The notes: a model not told the origin generated them from the letters alone. A DNA stretch of 64,000 nt from Trichoplusia ni (GCF_003590095.1 NC_039478.1:21018001-21082000), one strand, 5' to 3'; counted from the stretch's first letter, positions 11,436-24,308 are shown. Numbers and translations are program-made.

Positions 11436-14400
11436 GTAAGTTTTTAAAACTGAAAGTTGGAAAAAGGTTATATTTTGGAATCATGATTAGCTTAATAAAC
11501 TTTTATTTTTTAGACTTTTTTTGTGGTGTTTTATCTCGCTTTTTTATATAGCCCCAGTAGGTTAGCACCGAATAGGAGTCTTTTGTCATGAGCTGACGAG
11601 GTGATGATCTTGTGAGTCACGCTTATCAATATACAGTATGCGAGATAGCAGGGAATCATTTTTGGAAAAAAAGTCGATTTATAGATTATGTCGATTTAAT
11701 TCAAGAGGAAACAATACAAGGCTAAATAGTGAGCTTTCTTGATTGGACCATCGTTTAGTATCCTGTGAGAATAAATCAATTTTCAATATCATTTTTTTTG
11801 TCAGATGAAGACTAACATTTATTAAAATTATTCTTCTTCTCTATCTTTTTTTCTGAATTTTACGTTTCATATTCGAACGAGTCTCATCAAAAATTTCCTT
11901 TTTTGTTTTCCTAGATTGAGATAATAGGGCTGAACCGACAAGACTATGAAACGCGGCGGGTCCTGCTCACGCTAGCAGTAGATCAGAAGGAGAAGATGGC
12001 GAGGCATGAGGTCGAGCTCAAGATAGACAACCTGAATGTAGAAGACCTGCTGGATGAGCACAAGTAAGTTTATCTTTGCATAATATATTCAACCTCGGGA
12101 GTTAGTTCAGGTACGCTATACAGCTGATGCAGTAGTCTCAGTATGGGCCCAGGTTTAGCTGGTCAAAACTTTTAGAGGTTACTTGGGGTATTTACATTGT
12201 AATTATTTAATCAATCAATCTGTCTGGACTCCTGACTCTGTATCCACTGATGGGCTACTTCCTAAGTTGTACTACAGCGCTCAGTCCGTCTACCTCATCC
12301 AAACCGAACCAATCGTACAAAAAAACTTTCTTTTTAGGATGACCCGCCTGAAAGACATCCTACGTACTAAACTATGGACTGAGAGTAATGGAGATCTCTA
12401 CGCGACGTTCCTGGCATCTGCTATCGACTTAGGCGCGAGACTGCCTTTGAAGCCCAGTGATGGGGAAGGGTAAGTTGTCGACCCTGTACCTCTTAATCTT
12501 TATCCCCTGTTCCTTACCCTATACCCCTTACCATACTCTGTACCCCTTACTCTTTAGCCCTCACCCTCAACCCCGTACCAATTACCTTTTACCCCTCACC
12601 CTTTTACCCTTACCCTTTACCTCTACCTCTTACCCCTTACCCCCCCCACCCTTTACCCCTTACTCTTTACTCCCCACCCTTTACTAGTCTCTATGGTCTC
12701 TACTCCATTCTCTACTTAGTACTAAATAGATTTTTCTCTCTCAGGTTAGTAGTCCGCCTCGGTAGTACGATGCCCTTCTCCATCGAGCTGAAGCGTCTCC
12801 GGGAGGAAGTCAGACCACTCTCTCGTCTGCCGAGCTGCCCTAGGGAATACAAGCGGACGACGGTGGAGCGACTCTTCAGGGATGCTGGCTTGACCTTGGA
12901 TTGGTGCAGTTTTGAACTGGTAGGGATTCAGGGGTTTTAGTTTTCTTACTGATGTTTCAAGGTTTTTTTTTGTGAAATAGTGAGTGGTAAATTTTGCTAC
13001 AATGATTTATAGGTGCATCAAGAAAATACATGGGATAGAATAAATTATTTTTCCTTAATCTTCACCTACCAATACTTATGTCATACCTTCCTCTTAAATA
13101 TTAAACTTTAAAACAAACTTGTTCTCGACAAACAACAATTCTCGAATACCACTCTTTTTGCACTACAAATCCATTTTATATTAAAACCATCCAGTACAAC
13201 ACCATCTACAAGGAGCGCTCGACCTTACACCTTGAATACCTGACGGAGGTGCCCAACACCAGCAAGTCTGCCAAATCCTTTAAGGCGCTGGACACACGCG
13301 AAGCCTGGACTGCTCCTAATAAGGTAGGTTCATTCACGTTTGGTGATGTTAATGATAAAGACTTCGCTATGGTCAATGTGCTAATAAATATTGATAAAGG
13401 GTTAGGTTTTTCCTTAAAACCAAGAGAGATTTTGGAATGGAAATCTTTTAATTTTCCACGTTTGGTGCTTTTTATGAAATGAGCTTCCTTATGGTCAATG
13501 TGCTACTATTGAAAAGAATTATATTTTTTCCCAAAAAACAAGACAGATTTTGGAATGGAAAACGTTTAATTTTCCTTTGTAGATAATTTTTTCAAATTAA
13601 ATCTTTTTCAAATTAATCACAAAAAATAAAAACTGTAAACCAAAAAATATGCTTTCGAATGGTAAAAAATTTGCTTCTTCAAACCCTGCCAAAAAAAGAA
13701 CAGGCTGTACAGTTACCAGTTACCTCTTACAGGACCTTGTATTTCTTGCACATTTTCTCCAAGAGCCCTTCTTTTCTCCAGGAATCCCTACCATCCCGCA
13801 GCTACGGCAAGCTGTTGACAGCAGCAGTGCTAGTCCCCATGACGCTCATGCTGCTATGTGTGACCGCCCTTACAGCCGCCGTGTGCGCTCTGCATGCTAC
13901 CGTGTAAGTGGGCTTTTATAGATTTGCGGTACCGAAATAATTTGGATATTTACAGTTCATCAGATTATATACTTCTAAAGCACTGAAACGAAACGTTAAA
14001 TTTGAAATGGTGCTTAAATTTACCCTTTTTTTCAAAACCGTACACACTGTACATAGTATTCTTTTAAATTATAGACGCATACATTTACTAAAGTTAAATT
14101 TCAGGCTTATTGTAAACTGTCCCGTGCAAAATTTATACAGAAAAGGCAAGACATTTTTTTTTAAATATCTTTATACTTCAGTCGAGAAATATTCCTATAC
14201 TTATATTGTTTTATGATTTATTTACTTTTCAGTCGTGACCCAGAATCAGAATATTTTCTGGACAATATATTTCATATCTGTATTGATTATAGAAATAGAA
14301 GGTTCGAAGTATTTTTTTTTATTACTTGTGGTAAATAACTAACAATACTAAAATTAGCTTTTCCTCAAATATTACTAATGACGTATTTCCAACTAAACGT

Positions 14401-15965
14401 CTTTTTACATACCTATGTGACCTTATTCGAATACTTGCATTCAGACGGATATTTTTTTTATGAATCAGTTTTATTTTATTAATTGTTTACCCACATTACT
14501 AATTAGGTGTTATGGCGTATTCGTTTTGTCTAACAGGAAAACTAAAAATATAAAATTAATATACATGTTTATGAAAAAGAATAGTCAAGCGCTAGTCTTG
14601 CGACACCGAGGGTTCGCTTGCTTGCGGCACAGATATAATTAAGAAAAAAGAATTAGTCACCCATCAAATTAATGACCTTACCAATCTAAGATTAAACTTT
14701 ATTTTTATTGAGTATTAGTTGTTATAGTGACAACAGACATACACACATCGTTAAAAATTTCAACTAGTTACCGTTCATGACAGACAGCAGCACTTTAATA
14801 TTAGGTTTCCTTAGAGTTCAGAACCCTAAAAACCTATTTGGATAAACAATACCCAATCACTTAGCGCAATGTTAAATGATCGGGTATTTATAACTCGACT
14901 TGCCAAAAAGGGTGTGTGTCCATGTTTGTATATACGGGACTGTCCAAGTTTGTAAATAAGTTTTTGTATAATTAAGTACCACTAAAACTTCTAAATACCT
15001 TAATCGACCAAAGTCGGTTTTACATCAAAATGTGTACGTTGTCTATTTGTTAAAATTCTAACAGCACTCAGAGTTAGAGTTAAACTGGCTATACTAACCA
15101 TTAATCTTGCAGAAAAATTATAAGATCTGCAACTATTTTACAATTTTCTCTTTATCGACTAATACAGTCAGTCAAAGCTTCAACTTTAAGATATTAAAAA
15201 TTAATCATAAATAAATAATATTTCAGAGCACACAAATCAAAGGTTGAAATGTGTCGTTACGGTACTGGCAACACTGAACAGACGCAAGTGGCTGACAACA
15301 CTAGCACGAAGAGTCTTGGAGTCAGGTATGTGAATGACGCTGATAAATCTAACTAGGGAGACAACCAAAATTGCAATAATAATAAACTAATTAATCTGGT
15401 TTATTCCATTTTTATCCTTACTGAACCAAAAATATTTAATAGATTGTCCAAATAGAAATTACCTCACAAATACACAAATTCGCAAATTAGAAGTAATCCC
15501 ATTTTACTTCTAATTTGCGAATTTAAAATTAGCTAAACGCAAAATCATTTATATCAAACAAAGCTATTTCTTTCCAGTCCAAACAACAGCCTGGCTCGCC
15601 CTTACAGCCCGAAGTCTTCCACCAACCTCGCGAGCAGCTACAACCGCCCGCAGCCACCACCATACATGGGCTCCGCCACCAACTCGCTCCACCACCGCAA
15701 GTCTTCAGACATCACCCCGTCAACGAGCTCCCACACACCCGAACACAACCGCACACACCTTCTAGAAGAATCCCTCAAACTCCTCAACGAAGCCAAAATC
15801 ACAGGAGAATTTGATATCAAAAATCCAATAGTAGATCTTAACGATGGTTCTGAAGATTACGTTCCCATCAAACCGGATCAAACTGGTTATGTGTCCATGA
15901 AACCGGACTTGGATGATATTGATGTCCCTGATTTGGCTAAGTTTGGGATTTCTGGGGGCATCTGA
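11293..15965 (+). CDS. Scgalpha: alpha/epsilon-sarcoglycan, eight exons, N terminus not found
   Basis: Spliced exons: 11293-11435, 11915-12063, 12338-12469, 12745-12919, 13195-13323, 13782-13903, 15227-15325, 15578-15965. All junctions keep frame with GT..AG borders and give about 445 residues. The first part matches the cadherin-like domain of alpha/epsilon-sarcoglycans (LLGKPELPSWLRYI, IEIIGLNRQDYETRR, IDNLNVEDLL). A Cys-containing membrane-proximal region follows (LPSCPREY, LDWCSFEL), with one N-glycosylation sequon (NTS). Next come one transmembrane segment and a long cytoplasmic tail with Pro-rich and Tyr motifs. The family sits in the dystrophin-glycoprotein complex of the muscle membrane. 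The signal peptide and roughly 30-70 N-terminal residues are missing: the first exon starts in mid-codon and has no usable ATG. The family is clear; orthology to fly Scgalpha is inferred. Confidence 0.9.
11915..12063 (+). CDS. Scgalpha: sarcoglycan exon b: rest of cadherin-like domain
   Basis: Acceptor TTTTCCTAG|ATT and donor CACAA|GTAAGT. It encodes IEIIGLNRQDYETRR through IDNLNVEDLLDEH, equivalent to the conserved block ending in N-M/L-N-V-E-E/D-M/L-L in vertebrate epsilon-sarcoglycan. Confidence 0.92.
12338..12469 (+). CDS. Scgalpha: sarcoglycan exon c
   Basis: Acceptor CTTTTTAG|GATG and donor GAAGG|GTAAG. It encodes MTRLKDILRTKLW ... LASAIDLGARLPLKP. The stretch A-I-D-L-G-A-R-L-P-L matches the family's 'ALDRGGRVPLP' position. 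Confidence 0.92.
12470..12744. repeat. intron with degenerate TTACCCCT minisatellite
   Basis: Positions about 12490-12685 are almost pure pyrimidine plus A, a loose repeat of units such as TTACCCCT, CCCTTTACC and TACCCCTTAC. It lies within the intron between exons c and d and also supplies a long pyrimidine tract. The unit is not the insect telomere unit CCTAA. Confidence 0.7.
12745..12919 (+). CDS. Scgalpha: sarcoglycan exon d: Cys-containing region
   Basis: Acceptor CTCTCAG|GTTAG and donor GAACTG|GTAGGG. It encodes LVVRLGSTMPFSIELKRLRE, then LPSCPREY and LDWCSFEL, two of the conserved extracellular cysteines of the family. Confidence 0.92.
13195..13323 (+). CDS. Scgalpha: sarcoglycan exon e: juxtamembrane region
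   Basis: Acceptor CATCCAG|TAC and donor AATAAG|GTAGGT; 43 whole codons. It contains the only clear N-glycosylation sequon in the visible extracellular part (VPNTSK). Confidence 0.88.
13782..13903 (+). CDS. Scgalpha: sarcoglycan exon f: transmembrane segment
   Basis: Acceptor TTTTCTCCAG|GAA and donor ACCGT|GTAAGT. It encodes SRSYGKLLTAAVLVP and continues hydrophobic to CALHAT, about 26 residues with no charge: one membrane helix. Polar or basic residues follow in the next exon, as expected for a type I protein. Confidence 0.92.
15227..15325 (+). CDS. Scgalpha: sarcoglycan exon g: start of cytoplasmic tail
   Basis: Acceptor TATTTCAG|AGCAC and donor GTCAG|GTATGT. It encodes AHKSKVEMCRYGTGNTEQTQ and onward. 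The basic AHKSK directly after the membrane helix fits the inside-positive rule. Confidence 0.85.
15476..15524. repeat. perfect 21-bp hairpin inside the last sarcoglycan intron
   Basis: AAATTCGCAAATTAGAAGTA(A) at 15476-15496 is matched base for base by its reverse complement at 15504-15524, with a 7-base loop (TCCCATT). It lies in the 252-bp intron 15326-15577. Confidence 0.9.
15578..15965 (+). CDS. Scgalpha: sarcoglycan exon h: cytoplasmic tail and stop
   Basis: Acceptor CTTTCCAG|TCC; it ends at TGA 15963-15965. It encodes a Ser/Pro-rich part (NRPQPPPYMGS), an acidic part, and two similar Tyr motifs: DYVPIKPD and GYVSMKPD. YVSM fits the YxxM consensus for phosphatidylinositol 3-kinase SH2 domains; whether it is used is unknown. 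The tail is rich in His, Ser and Pro and is expected to be poorly conserved. Confidence 0.88.
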
Positions 15966-16819
15966 CATGAGGCCTCGGCGGACGGTGAGCCGCCGGTCAA
16001 GACCTGGTTCTGTTAAGGCAACAGAAACAGGCTGATTCAACTAAGAATAGGAATGGATGATCGTATAAGTCAGTAAAACACCAAAATTAACCAAAATTAC
16101 ACGGAAAATGGGAAAAATAAAATTTTGAAGTTCTTAATAACTTGAGCTTAATGAATTGACTCTTCTTATAAACCAAGTCTCTTTTGATGAAGTTATCCCA
16201 TAATGTAAGGAAATAAAATATAAGGAAAGAGAGTAATAAATCTTATGGATGAAACAAACTCTTGGATTGCAATCAAAGCAGGTAATTCCTATTCTTAGTT
16301 GCAAATTAAAACAGCATAAATAGACAGTAGTTTTTTGATTTTTCAGTAAGCTAGAAGAATGGTTAACGGAGTACGCAAATAAAACGATCTAAAATCAAAC
16401 AATTCAAAAAAAAAAAATTAAATTAAACAGAAAAACTAAAAAACCTTTAGATCTGCTATTGCTGAGTAAATACACCTTTTGAACTACATAATACTGAAAG
16501 TAACTACTGAAAAGAAAAAAAAATGCCTGAATTTCAAACTTTGAAAAATGTCGACATGATTCAGTAGTGCGGGCTCCGTTAACACATTTCTTCTATTTTT
16601 AATTTGCGAGTTTTTAGGGCAACTTTGCAGGAAATGGATCGTAAAATGTTGGCAAATCACGAATCACACAAGAGCTTTGGGTATTTCAGTATTACTATAA
16701 CTGAAATACTCAAATATGATTCAGAAAATATCATATAACAAACGTTGTTGTATAATGTGAAAAATAAGGTCAATTTATACTAAAGCAGGGGCAAAATACA
16801 TCTAAACGTCTTCGTCAAA

Positions 16820-17175
16820 CGTCAAACGTCGTAACTCGCGGTAATATCTGCTGTGAAAAATGAACCTTACATCGTTAAATTAAAGTTGAATTTGCTCTTA
16901 ACAACAAAGTGCAACTGAGACTCTAACACAAGTATCAACTCGCACCAATATCTGCGATGAAAAAATATCAGCTTTATGCTGTTAAGTTAAAGTTGCAATT
17001 CCTATAACACCTTTAAGATTGCCAAATTTCGACAACCTACTTTAATAACAAATGCCAATCCGCAACAAAGTTTGCGATGAAGAAATCTCAGCTTTATGCT
17101 GTTGAGTTAAGGTTCAATTTTGCTGTAACACCTCTTGATTGACGTAATTTGACACTGCTTTAGTACCAATTGCCT
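16820..17175 (+). repeat. three diverged tandem copies of a unit of about 115 bp
   Basis: Each copy runs AACTCGC/ATCCGC .. ATCTGCGATGAA .. CAGCTTTATGCTGTTAAGTT .. TAACACC. Copies start near 16825, 16938 and 17052. Copies 2 and 3 are the closest (both have CAGCTTTATGCTGTT and TAACACCT). Confidence 0.7.
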
Positions 17176-18080
17176 CAAGTCCTGTTCGGTTATCAAGATT
17201 TTCACTAATAACCGTGTATATATTTTAATCTTAAACGCAGGCATTATTAAGGGCCGATTTCATGATTACAAATAAACGGGATCAAAATAGACTCGTTGCT
17301 GAATAAAATCTCAATAGCTTAAAAAACATTAAAAGTTGATACGGGCTCACTGCGGTTGGTCTTCGCAATGGTCACCATAGTCAACACCAAGACCTCACCA
17401 TTGCTTTTAAATATCTCGACTGTCATACGTTTATCTTTGTCAGTCCTTTATTCATTACTATACTGTTACCTTGATAAATTAACTTAATCAGTCGCTTTGA
17501 TCTAAGATTTAGTAATTTGTGAAATTGGCCCTTAACTACTTAGAGTAATATAGCTCGTAATCACTTAGGAATAAGGTATAAAATGCCGTAGCTTCGTTAC
17601 CTAAATAAAGTTAGTTGACGAAACTGCGGTATTCTTAGGTTATTTAATACTAGACAACCAACTAAAATATACCTCAGATATATATTATTTAGTCTAAGTA
17701 AGCATAATGGATTAGTGTGTGTAGCATTACGTCACAAAAAATAAACATGACCGATCAGATCTCTATATTACATATAAAGGCTAGTCATAAAAATAGTACA
17801 GTAAGTAAAAAAGAAAAAAAAAGAAAAAAAAAATACAAAAAATATAAAAAGCAAAAAAAAAAACAGAAAAGGTAAGTATTGAATTTGTCTGAAACTAAGT
17901 CAAAAGAAAGAATACAAAACGGATTTCTAATTAAAACCAAACTTACACGAAAAAAAAGCAAAAAGCCAGTCTAATAAATGAACCTACAGCAGTCAAATAT
18001 TCGAAAGTCACATTGAACTGTAATATAACACAAACTTAAAATTCAATCAATTTTGAACAAAACAAATTCATACTTACCTA

Positions 18081-18326
18081 AAGGCATTATTAACCTCATT
18101 CGCAAACGCGATTTTCAACGTCTTTAAAAAGCATTCAAAAGCTTTCCAGTTTATTTGTTCATCAACTTTAACGCCTTAATTACCGAACTACCAATTAAAC
18201 ATTGCTCAAACAAAAAAATCTTCAATGATTTGTGAACGAACACTCTGGAAAGCATTTTTACGATTTGAGCGCTTTTTAAGCGTCGCCAAAAAGCGTCGGT
18301 GTTAATGAGGGTTTAATAAGCCTTTT
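18081..18326. mobile_element. MITE-like element with long inverted ends
   Basis: The left end, AAGGCATTATTAACCTCATT, pairs with the reverse complement of the right end, AAGGCTTATTAAACCCTCAT. Further in, GCTTTCCAG on the left pairs with CTGGAAAGC on the right. The length of about 246 bp and lack of coding potential suggest a non-autonomous DNA transposon. Confidence 0.6.
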
Positions 18327-18520
18327 CAGGACGGGGACATTTTCATGGACTTTCTCCGGATCGTGGGAAAGGGGCTCGTGGACTTTCCCCGCCCTGGGGA
18401 AGGTGGAGTCATGCCTATTGGCTAAGATTACCGGAATGACTCATCCTTCCTTTAAACCAGGGATACTGGGCCGTGAATCCAACTATCGCTACCCCAGGTC
18501 CCGAAATAGGATGGTGTTTC
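18327..18520. repeat. GC-rich island of unknown origin
   Basis: It has G/C runs such as GGACGGGGACATTTTC and GACTTTCCCCGCCCTGGGG. It is much richer in GC than its surroundings and directly abuts the MITE-like element. It could be a fragment of a retroelement tail. No frame is coding. Confidence 0.35.
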
Positions 18521-19017
18521 ACTCGGGTTAAACATATTTAAGTTAGGTATATGACGGTAGAACAAACTACTTGTTCGTATACCTACTTATCAGCATGGGA
18601 TTAATTCTTATTTTACTAGGAACTACTCTAGATGTAGAAATAACTCTCATTATAGGAACATTATAGTTAAGGAAAAAAAATGTACATACATTTCACTTAA
18701 GTCAAGTTAGAAGATAATTAATTAGTACGTAAGTACGAGAATACCTATCTATGTAAATAAAGGATTCTCTAATTGCAGTTTCAGATGTTTCTGAAAGTTA
18801 AATAAGGGTTAGATTTATAAGAGAAACAGGATTATATGGTCCGCACTAGTAGTATAGGTTAAGCTGTCAATGGCAGGCATTAGTTTTTAATGTACATAGG
18901 TAAATGAAAACAATACTTCACTGTTAATAACTGGTACTTATAGTAAATATACTACCACCATATTCGTTATAGTACTTTAGCACCAATGCTACCTTCTATA
19001 CCAATACTTAGATCAGT

Positions 19018-19290
19018 CTTTAAATGTCCCACTGCTGAGCAATGACCTCTTCCCATAAAGAAACGGTTAGGCCATTCATAATTAAGACTTGTATTTAAAA
19101 AGCCACTTTCTATCGAGTGTCGAAAAGTTTCCCCAAGACATGCAAGTCGTAAGCAACATCAATTCAAGATAAGATCGTATTCCTTTTTAAAAGGCTGGCA
19201 ACACACTCGTAGCTCCTCTGGTATTGCCAGTCCGTGGGCCGCGGTAATCGCTTAACATCTGGCGATCTGTCTGCCCGTATGTCACTATCT
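19018..19290. repeat. LINE-tail-like interspersed repeat
   Basis: It contains CCCACTGCTGAGC, then AAAAGGCTGGCAACACACTC, GGTATTGCCAGTCC and CGGTAATCGCTTAACATCTG, and ends near TCTGCCCGTATGTC. These blocks resemble a repeat common in lepidopteran genomes and usually read as the 3' part of a non-LTR element. Confidence 0.65.
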
Positions 19291-21666
19291 CAGAGAAAAT
19301 GAATAACACAGTAGCGACTTAAAAAATAAATTGTCAACGTAAAAATAAACGTCTATATGTACCATCTATCTTGAAACGGGTGAAACAGTGATTTGCAAAA
19401 ACGAAGTCAGAGTAACAAATTCCATTTCGACAAAAAGTCTTAACATCTTTCTAAAAACCATCGGAGTACAACATCTTATTTCGTCTAATCCATCGGAGCT
19501 TAGCAACAGCTTTTCATCAATGCCAAGTCATTATTGACTAAATAGCAAAAGGCATAATATTGAGGTTCCTCATTGAAGAAGGTTTGACCGTCTTGTAAGA
19601 TAAGCAGGGCGCTAGTCTCCGCTCTCACTGGACAAGAAGAAACGCAAGGCTTTCGCTCACCAATGGGATCTTAAACAGACTGTTGAAAAATCACCAAAGA
19701 GCCTGAAGTTTCTAAGTCAATACAATTACAGAAATCAATACTGTAGTCAAGTTATATAACAAATATCATCTTGTTATTCTTAAGGTACCATTCGTAAGGG
19801 CGATTATTTAGCGTTGTGTTTTAAAAAGCGTTTTAGTAACAGCTGAACATTTGAAACTTAACAACCTAAAGCCAGACGCTAAAAACACCACACTCGGTTT
19901 CATAAAGATCTCGCGTTTGAAAGCGCTACCTTATAAACATCGTAACTTACTGTAGAATGCATTCGTTCCATTCTAACGGTTTTTAAATGCGACCTAAAAA
20001 CGCCATCTATCGTCACGTCTCCTATATTATTCCATCTCTACGGAAAGGCTCATGAACGCTACAGACCACTCTCGTAGCATCTCGTAGCACTTTCTGAGCT
20101 AACAAAAATCATTTGCTACGACACAAGAAGACAAGCGTCCTTGCGAATGGGGCCTTTTGATTTGAAAGCGAATAAAACTAGACCATAACATCCAGTTATT
20201 AAGGTGTATTATTGTTTATATGTAAATATTTCGACTTGTAGAATACTTGTAATCATAAGTTAAGGAATATACTGTACATATAGCTATAAACATATAAACA
20301 CAGAGGTACAATTTATTTAGGTATTAATTATCCAAGAAAACTTTAAGTCTGTAGATAAAAAATATATTTTCTAAACTAGGTTAATTATATTTTAGTCGAA
20401 TAGGCATGAGAGGAGATGAAAGTGGGTCACGAAAAAATAAATAACTGAGTAGTCTGTATATAGTAGATAAAATAGGAGTATTGTACATATATAAAGAATA
20501 TATTTTTAAATAAGGTCTGATATAATGTACATATAGAAAGGAAGTGAAAACGCGAGTCATGGTGAATAGATGTAAATAACATTTAAGAAAAAAGCTTTGG
20601 AAGAGATCTAATATTATAGGATTAAAGTTAGACTAGGTTTATACAGCGTTTTAAATGGACCTTGGTCATATTTAAATTACGTCTTGTGTCCGTGGAGATG
20701 ACCATCTTTCTCCACATTATATCAACTTAACAACAAATTGGATTGTCGTACAAAATTATTATAATTATCAGCTGATGATAATATGACACTTAAAATATTT
20801 TCAGTGTATGTAAATGAACAACTTTTGCCATTAAAAGTTCACTTTGAAAAATGGTTTTAACAAATAATGTCTATCTATTTTAAAAGCTGCCTCTGTGCCT
20901 AAGCATCTTTATCCAAGAACACCAGGTAAATTGCAGAAAATACAAAATTAACATCAGCTGATAAAAATAATAATAAAAGCAATAAAATTATATAAAATCG
21001 AAATGCATCAAAAAAGAATAGTTTTGCATAACAACAGTTACCTCTCACAATAGGATTGACTCAAATTATTGTTAACATCAGCCAATAACAATATGAAACT
21101 TAAAAGACACTTCTGTACGATGAAATAATTAACATCTAAGAAAACAACTAGCTAAACAAAAAAAGTGTTGAAATACAGAACCGCCATCTGCTGCACAAAA
21201 CAACGCACTGAAATACGCTATTGAATGCTTTAAATAAACAACTAGATCCAAAAAACAAGAACCAAAACTTAAAAAACAATCGCAAACTGATCAAAACGAG
21301 TCACTTAAAAAACCACCTTCTACACATTGACATAAAGAACGTAGTCCAATAAACCATTATAAAACAAGTTGATCCTTCCTTACGAATGATCGTCTAAGAC
21401 CTCAGATCTTCACACATTGTGGACAAATACAGTACTGTATATTATTAGGGTCCGTTTAAGCTCGCTGTATAAATAGATAATAAGTTAGGCAAATAAGTAT
21501 GTATACAATTTCTCACTCGTGGGGCTATTATCGAGGTTAGTTGTAAAATAAAATTAACACCGGCCTGTACATATAAAAGCGCTGGGGATAGAATATAATC
21601 TAGTATAGAAATTAACGTAGGAAAGTAGGTTAAACATTACTCTCTAAGTTACGTTTAAGGGTCTAA

Positions 21667-21836
21667 ACAGACGGATCGCATTTCAACTGCAATCCAACTG
21701 CAAATTTGCAGTTCGGATGCAGTTTGAATGCAGTTGACACGACTGCAATAGAACTGACAACCAACCATTACACGACAGCAACCCGACTGCATTTGGACCG
21801 CAGGTTTGGTTTGCAGTTGAAATGCAGTCCGTCTGT
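21667..21836. mobile_element. 170-bp MITE with 26-bp terminal inverted repeats
   Basis: The left end, ACAGACGGATCGCATTTC, and the reverse complement of the right end, ACAGACGGACTGCATTTC, agree at about 24 of 26 positions. The inside is full of CTGCA and AACTGCAA sub-repeats. No open frame is present. Confidence 0.8.
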
Positions 21837-24274
21837 CGAGAGCCTAAGATCCAACATCTTTGAAACCGAGAAACCGTGCTAGAACACGTTAAGGGTCATT
21901 TTCCTGCGTCGCGAACATCTGAAGCAGTTGAGCTAGACAAATCAATGAGGGTAAAATCCTTTGTACGACTCTTGAAATAAATTCGGCTGTTAATTGACAT
22001 CTAAACATACAAATCGATCTACTGTGGGATATAAGTTACATAGTAAAAAGGGTTGGGGGACAGATAAGCAGTCATTTGGCACAAAAATATCATATTTAAA
22101 ATTGAATAGAAGCTGGCCCACACGGATCTAGAGAAAAGATTTTTCAAAAGAAGCAATAATATAATCTATAATCTACTACCATACCATCTAAAAGACAATT
22201 GCAAGCAAATACCCTGCAATCCTAACTTAATACTATCTTACATGGAGAGACTGTTCTAACCACCAGAACCAATTTTACTAAGCAACACAATATCCCACAA
22301 TAAGATGATCATAAAACGCCTAACATCAGCTTTCCTATAAAATCAATACCTGTCATAAAAGTCACCATAGCCTGGTATCAAAAATCCAACCAAGCATTAA
22401 GGGCAAACGGCAAAAACAAAGAAAACACAACACTACCATCTTTAACTTTTCCTACTTACACCATAACAGGACCAAACCCTTTGTGTAAGCAAGACGGAGT
22501 ACATACTATATAACAGTGTCTCCCTTCTACATCATCATAAAAATATGACAGTAATAAGATCATCAACTGTCAGGTGTGTTTCAAAAAACAAATACACAAA
22601 GCTTTTGGCGAACCCCACAGACTTCTGCTTTATCCAAGCGATTTTTCCACATCGTTAGCAAAGATACAAAGAACTGGGTTGTATGGAAATGACAGGTTTG
22701 TCACGTGACGAAATGTCATCTTCATATATTTCAGTTTTATCTATTGTCGTGAATGCAGAAATGTAACTTGGCTTGACAGGCTGTTGATGAAGGGATTACT
22801 ATATAAATTTATTTCACGAGTCGTATGAAGTGAATTAGATTAATTTAATATATAATGGTAGTATAAGAAGATAAATCTATTTATTTATAATGTAGTATAT
22901 AAGTAATAGGTCGAACAAATTGCTTTAAGTTTCAGAGATAAACTTAATGAGATGAAAATAATTGAATAATGATTACCAACTTACCTGTTAAGGCATTTTA
23001 GAACTTGTATTACGTCAAAAGAAAACGTTAAAACCTCTTTTCGCTTGGAGTAACATCGAATCCACGATACTAACTATTGATGTCTAAATCATAATAGACC
23101 TTAAAGCAATGTTCTAAAATCAGAAAATTGAAAAGCAAGTGACACTGCCGATCAAGTGCCAAAAATAACAAAACAGTTGATACTATAACAACTTAAAATC
23201 TTACAAAGAATATCTATTTATTACTCGTCATAATCCATCTTTGCAGTAAAGAATAAAAAATAAGATAGTCACTAACTCCAACATCACTAAAAACTTTCTC
23301 AAAAGGAAAAGTTAAATACAAAATACAGTAGTTAAAAAAACACATGACCGAACTCGTTAAGGTAACTCTTTGTCACTTAAAGTCATTTTGCAATCGACTT
23401 TGGCGGGCATTATCTCATTCATTTGAATAGCTGTACATAGTAAAGGTATAAAAAAAGTATATTTTTCTACGTATGATTAAGTTAGGTATAAAAATAAAGA
23501 AAATTATATAAAAAAATATTTATCTGTAAATAAATTTAGTAAGGTTAAAGAGATTATATAATTTACAAAGTATTTTGCAGTTAAGGGTGTAAATAGCAAT
23601 TCATCGTCATAACATAAAGAAAAGTGGAGTAAAGACCGTTTACGTGGAACCAAACACAAGTTCTAGGTTTAAATAGTCCTGGATTCCTAATAGGTCCTTT
23701 AAAACAACTACAAAGGCCTTTGAAGACAAAAAAATGTTATGAAAGAACAAATACTTTGTCTAAATAAAATATAATGAAACGTTCTTATAAAAAAAGAAAA
23801 CAGGAACCATTTCACTATAAATAGTTCTGGTCGAAAACAATCTTTAGAACAACTAAAAAGTACTTAAATTAGCACAAAAGTCATAATTCTGTTAAACAAA
23901 AGTCAATAAGACCATTTGCCAAGATCCTCAATGTACCATAAAATACTTAATTAAGGCCAGTTTCTATACAAATTTTGTAGACATACTAAACATCAGAAAA
24001 TAATCCCACCTGTCAACTACCTCAGACAAGGGAGCTATAACGCATGAATTTAGACCACACTTGACCTTTAAAGTAACACCCCGGACTATGGTCTAATGAG
24101 CTGCCTAGAGCATACAGTACCTGAATACTCTAGGGCCTGTACAAACAGCGGTACCAAAATAAAGCCCTGTGGCTGATAGTAAAAAAAAACAGCCAAGGCT
24201 CATTGAAGTCCAGACTATTTTGGCCTGATCATAAAATTTCTAGGAGAGACATTGAAATGTCATCCCATCACCTA

Positions 24275-24308
24275 GGCCAGCTCATCTGCGAGGCCAGCTC
24301 ATCTGCGA
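24275..24308. repeat. exact 17-bp tandem duplication
   Basis: GGCCAGCTCATCTGCGA occurs twice head to tail. It looks like a simple local duplication. Confidence 0.9.

Noticed and set aside
12480..12690. Interstitial telomere array
   Set aside because: The unit is about TTACCCCT and is irregular; the insect telomere unit would read CCTAA on this strand.
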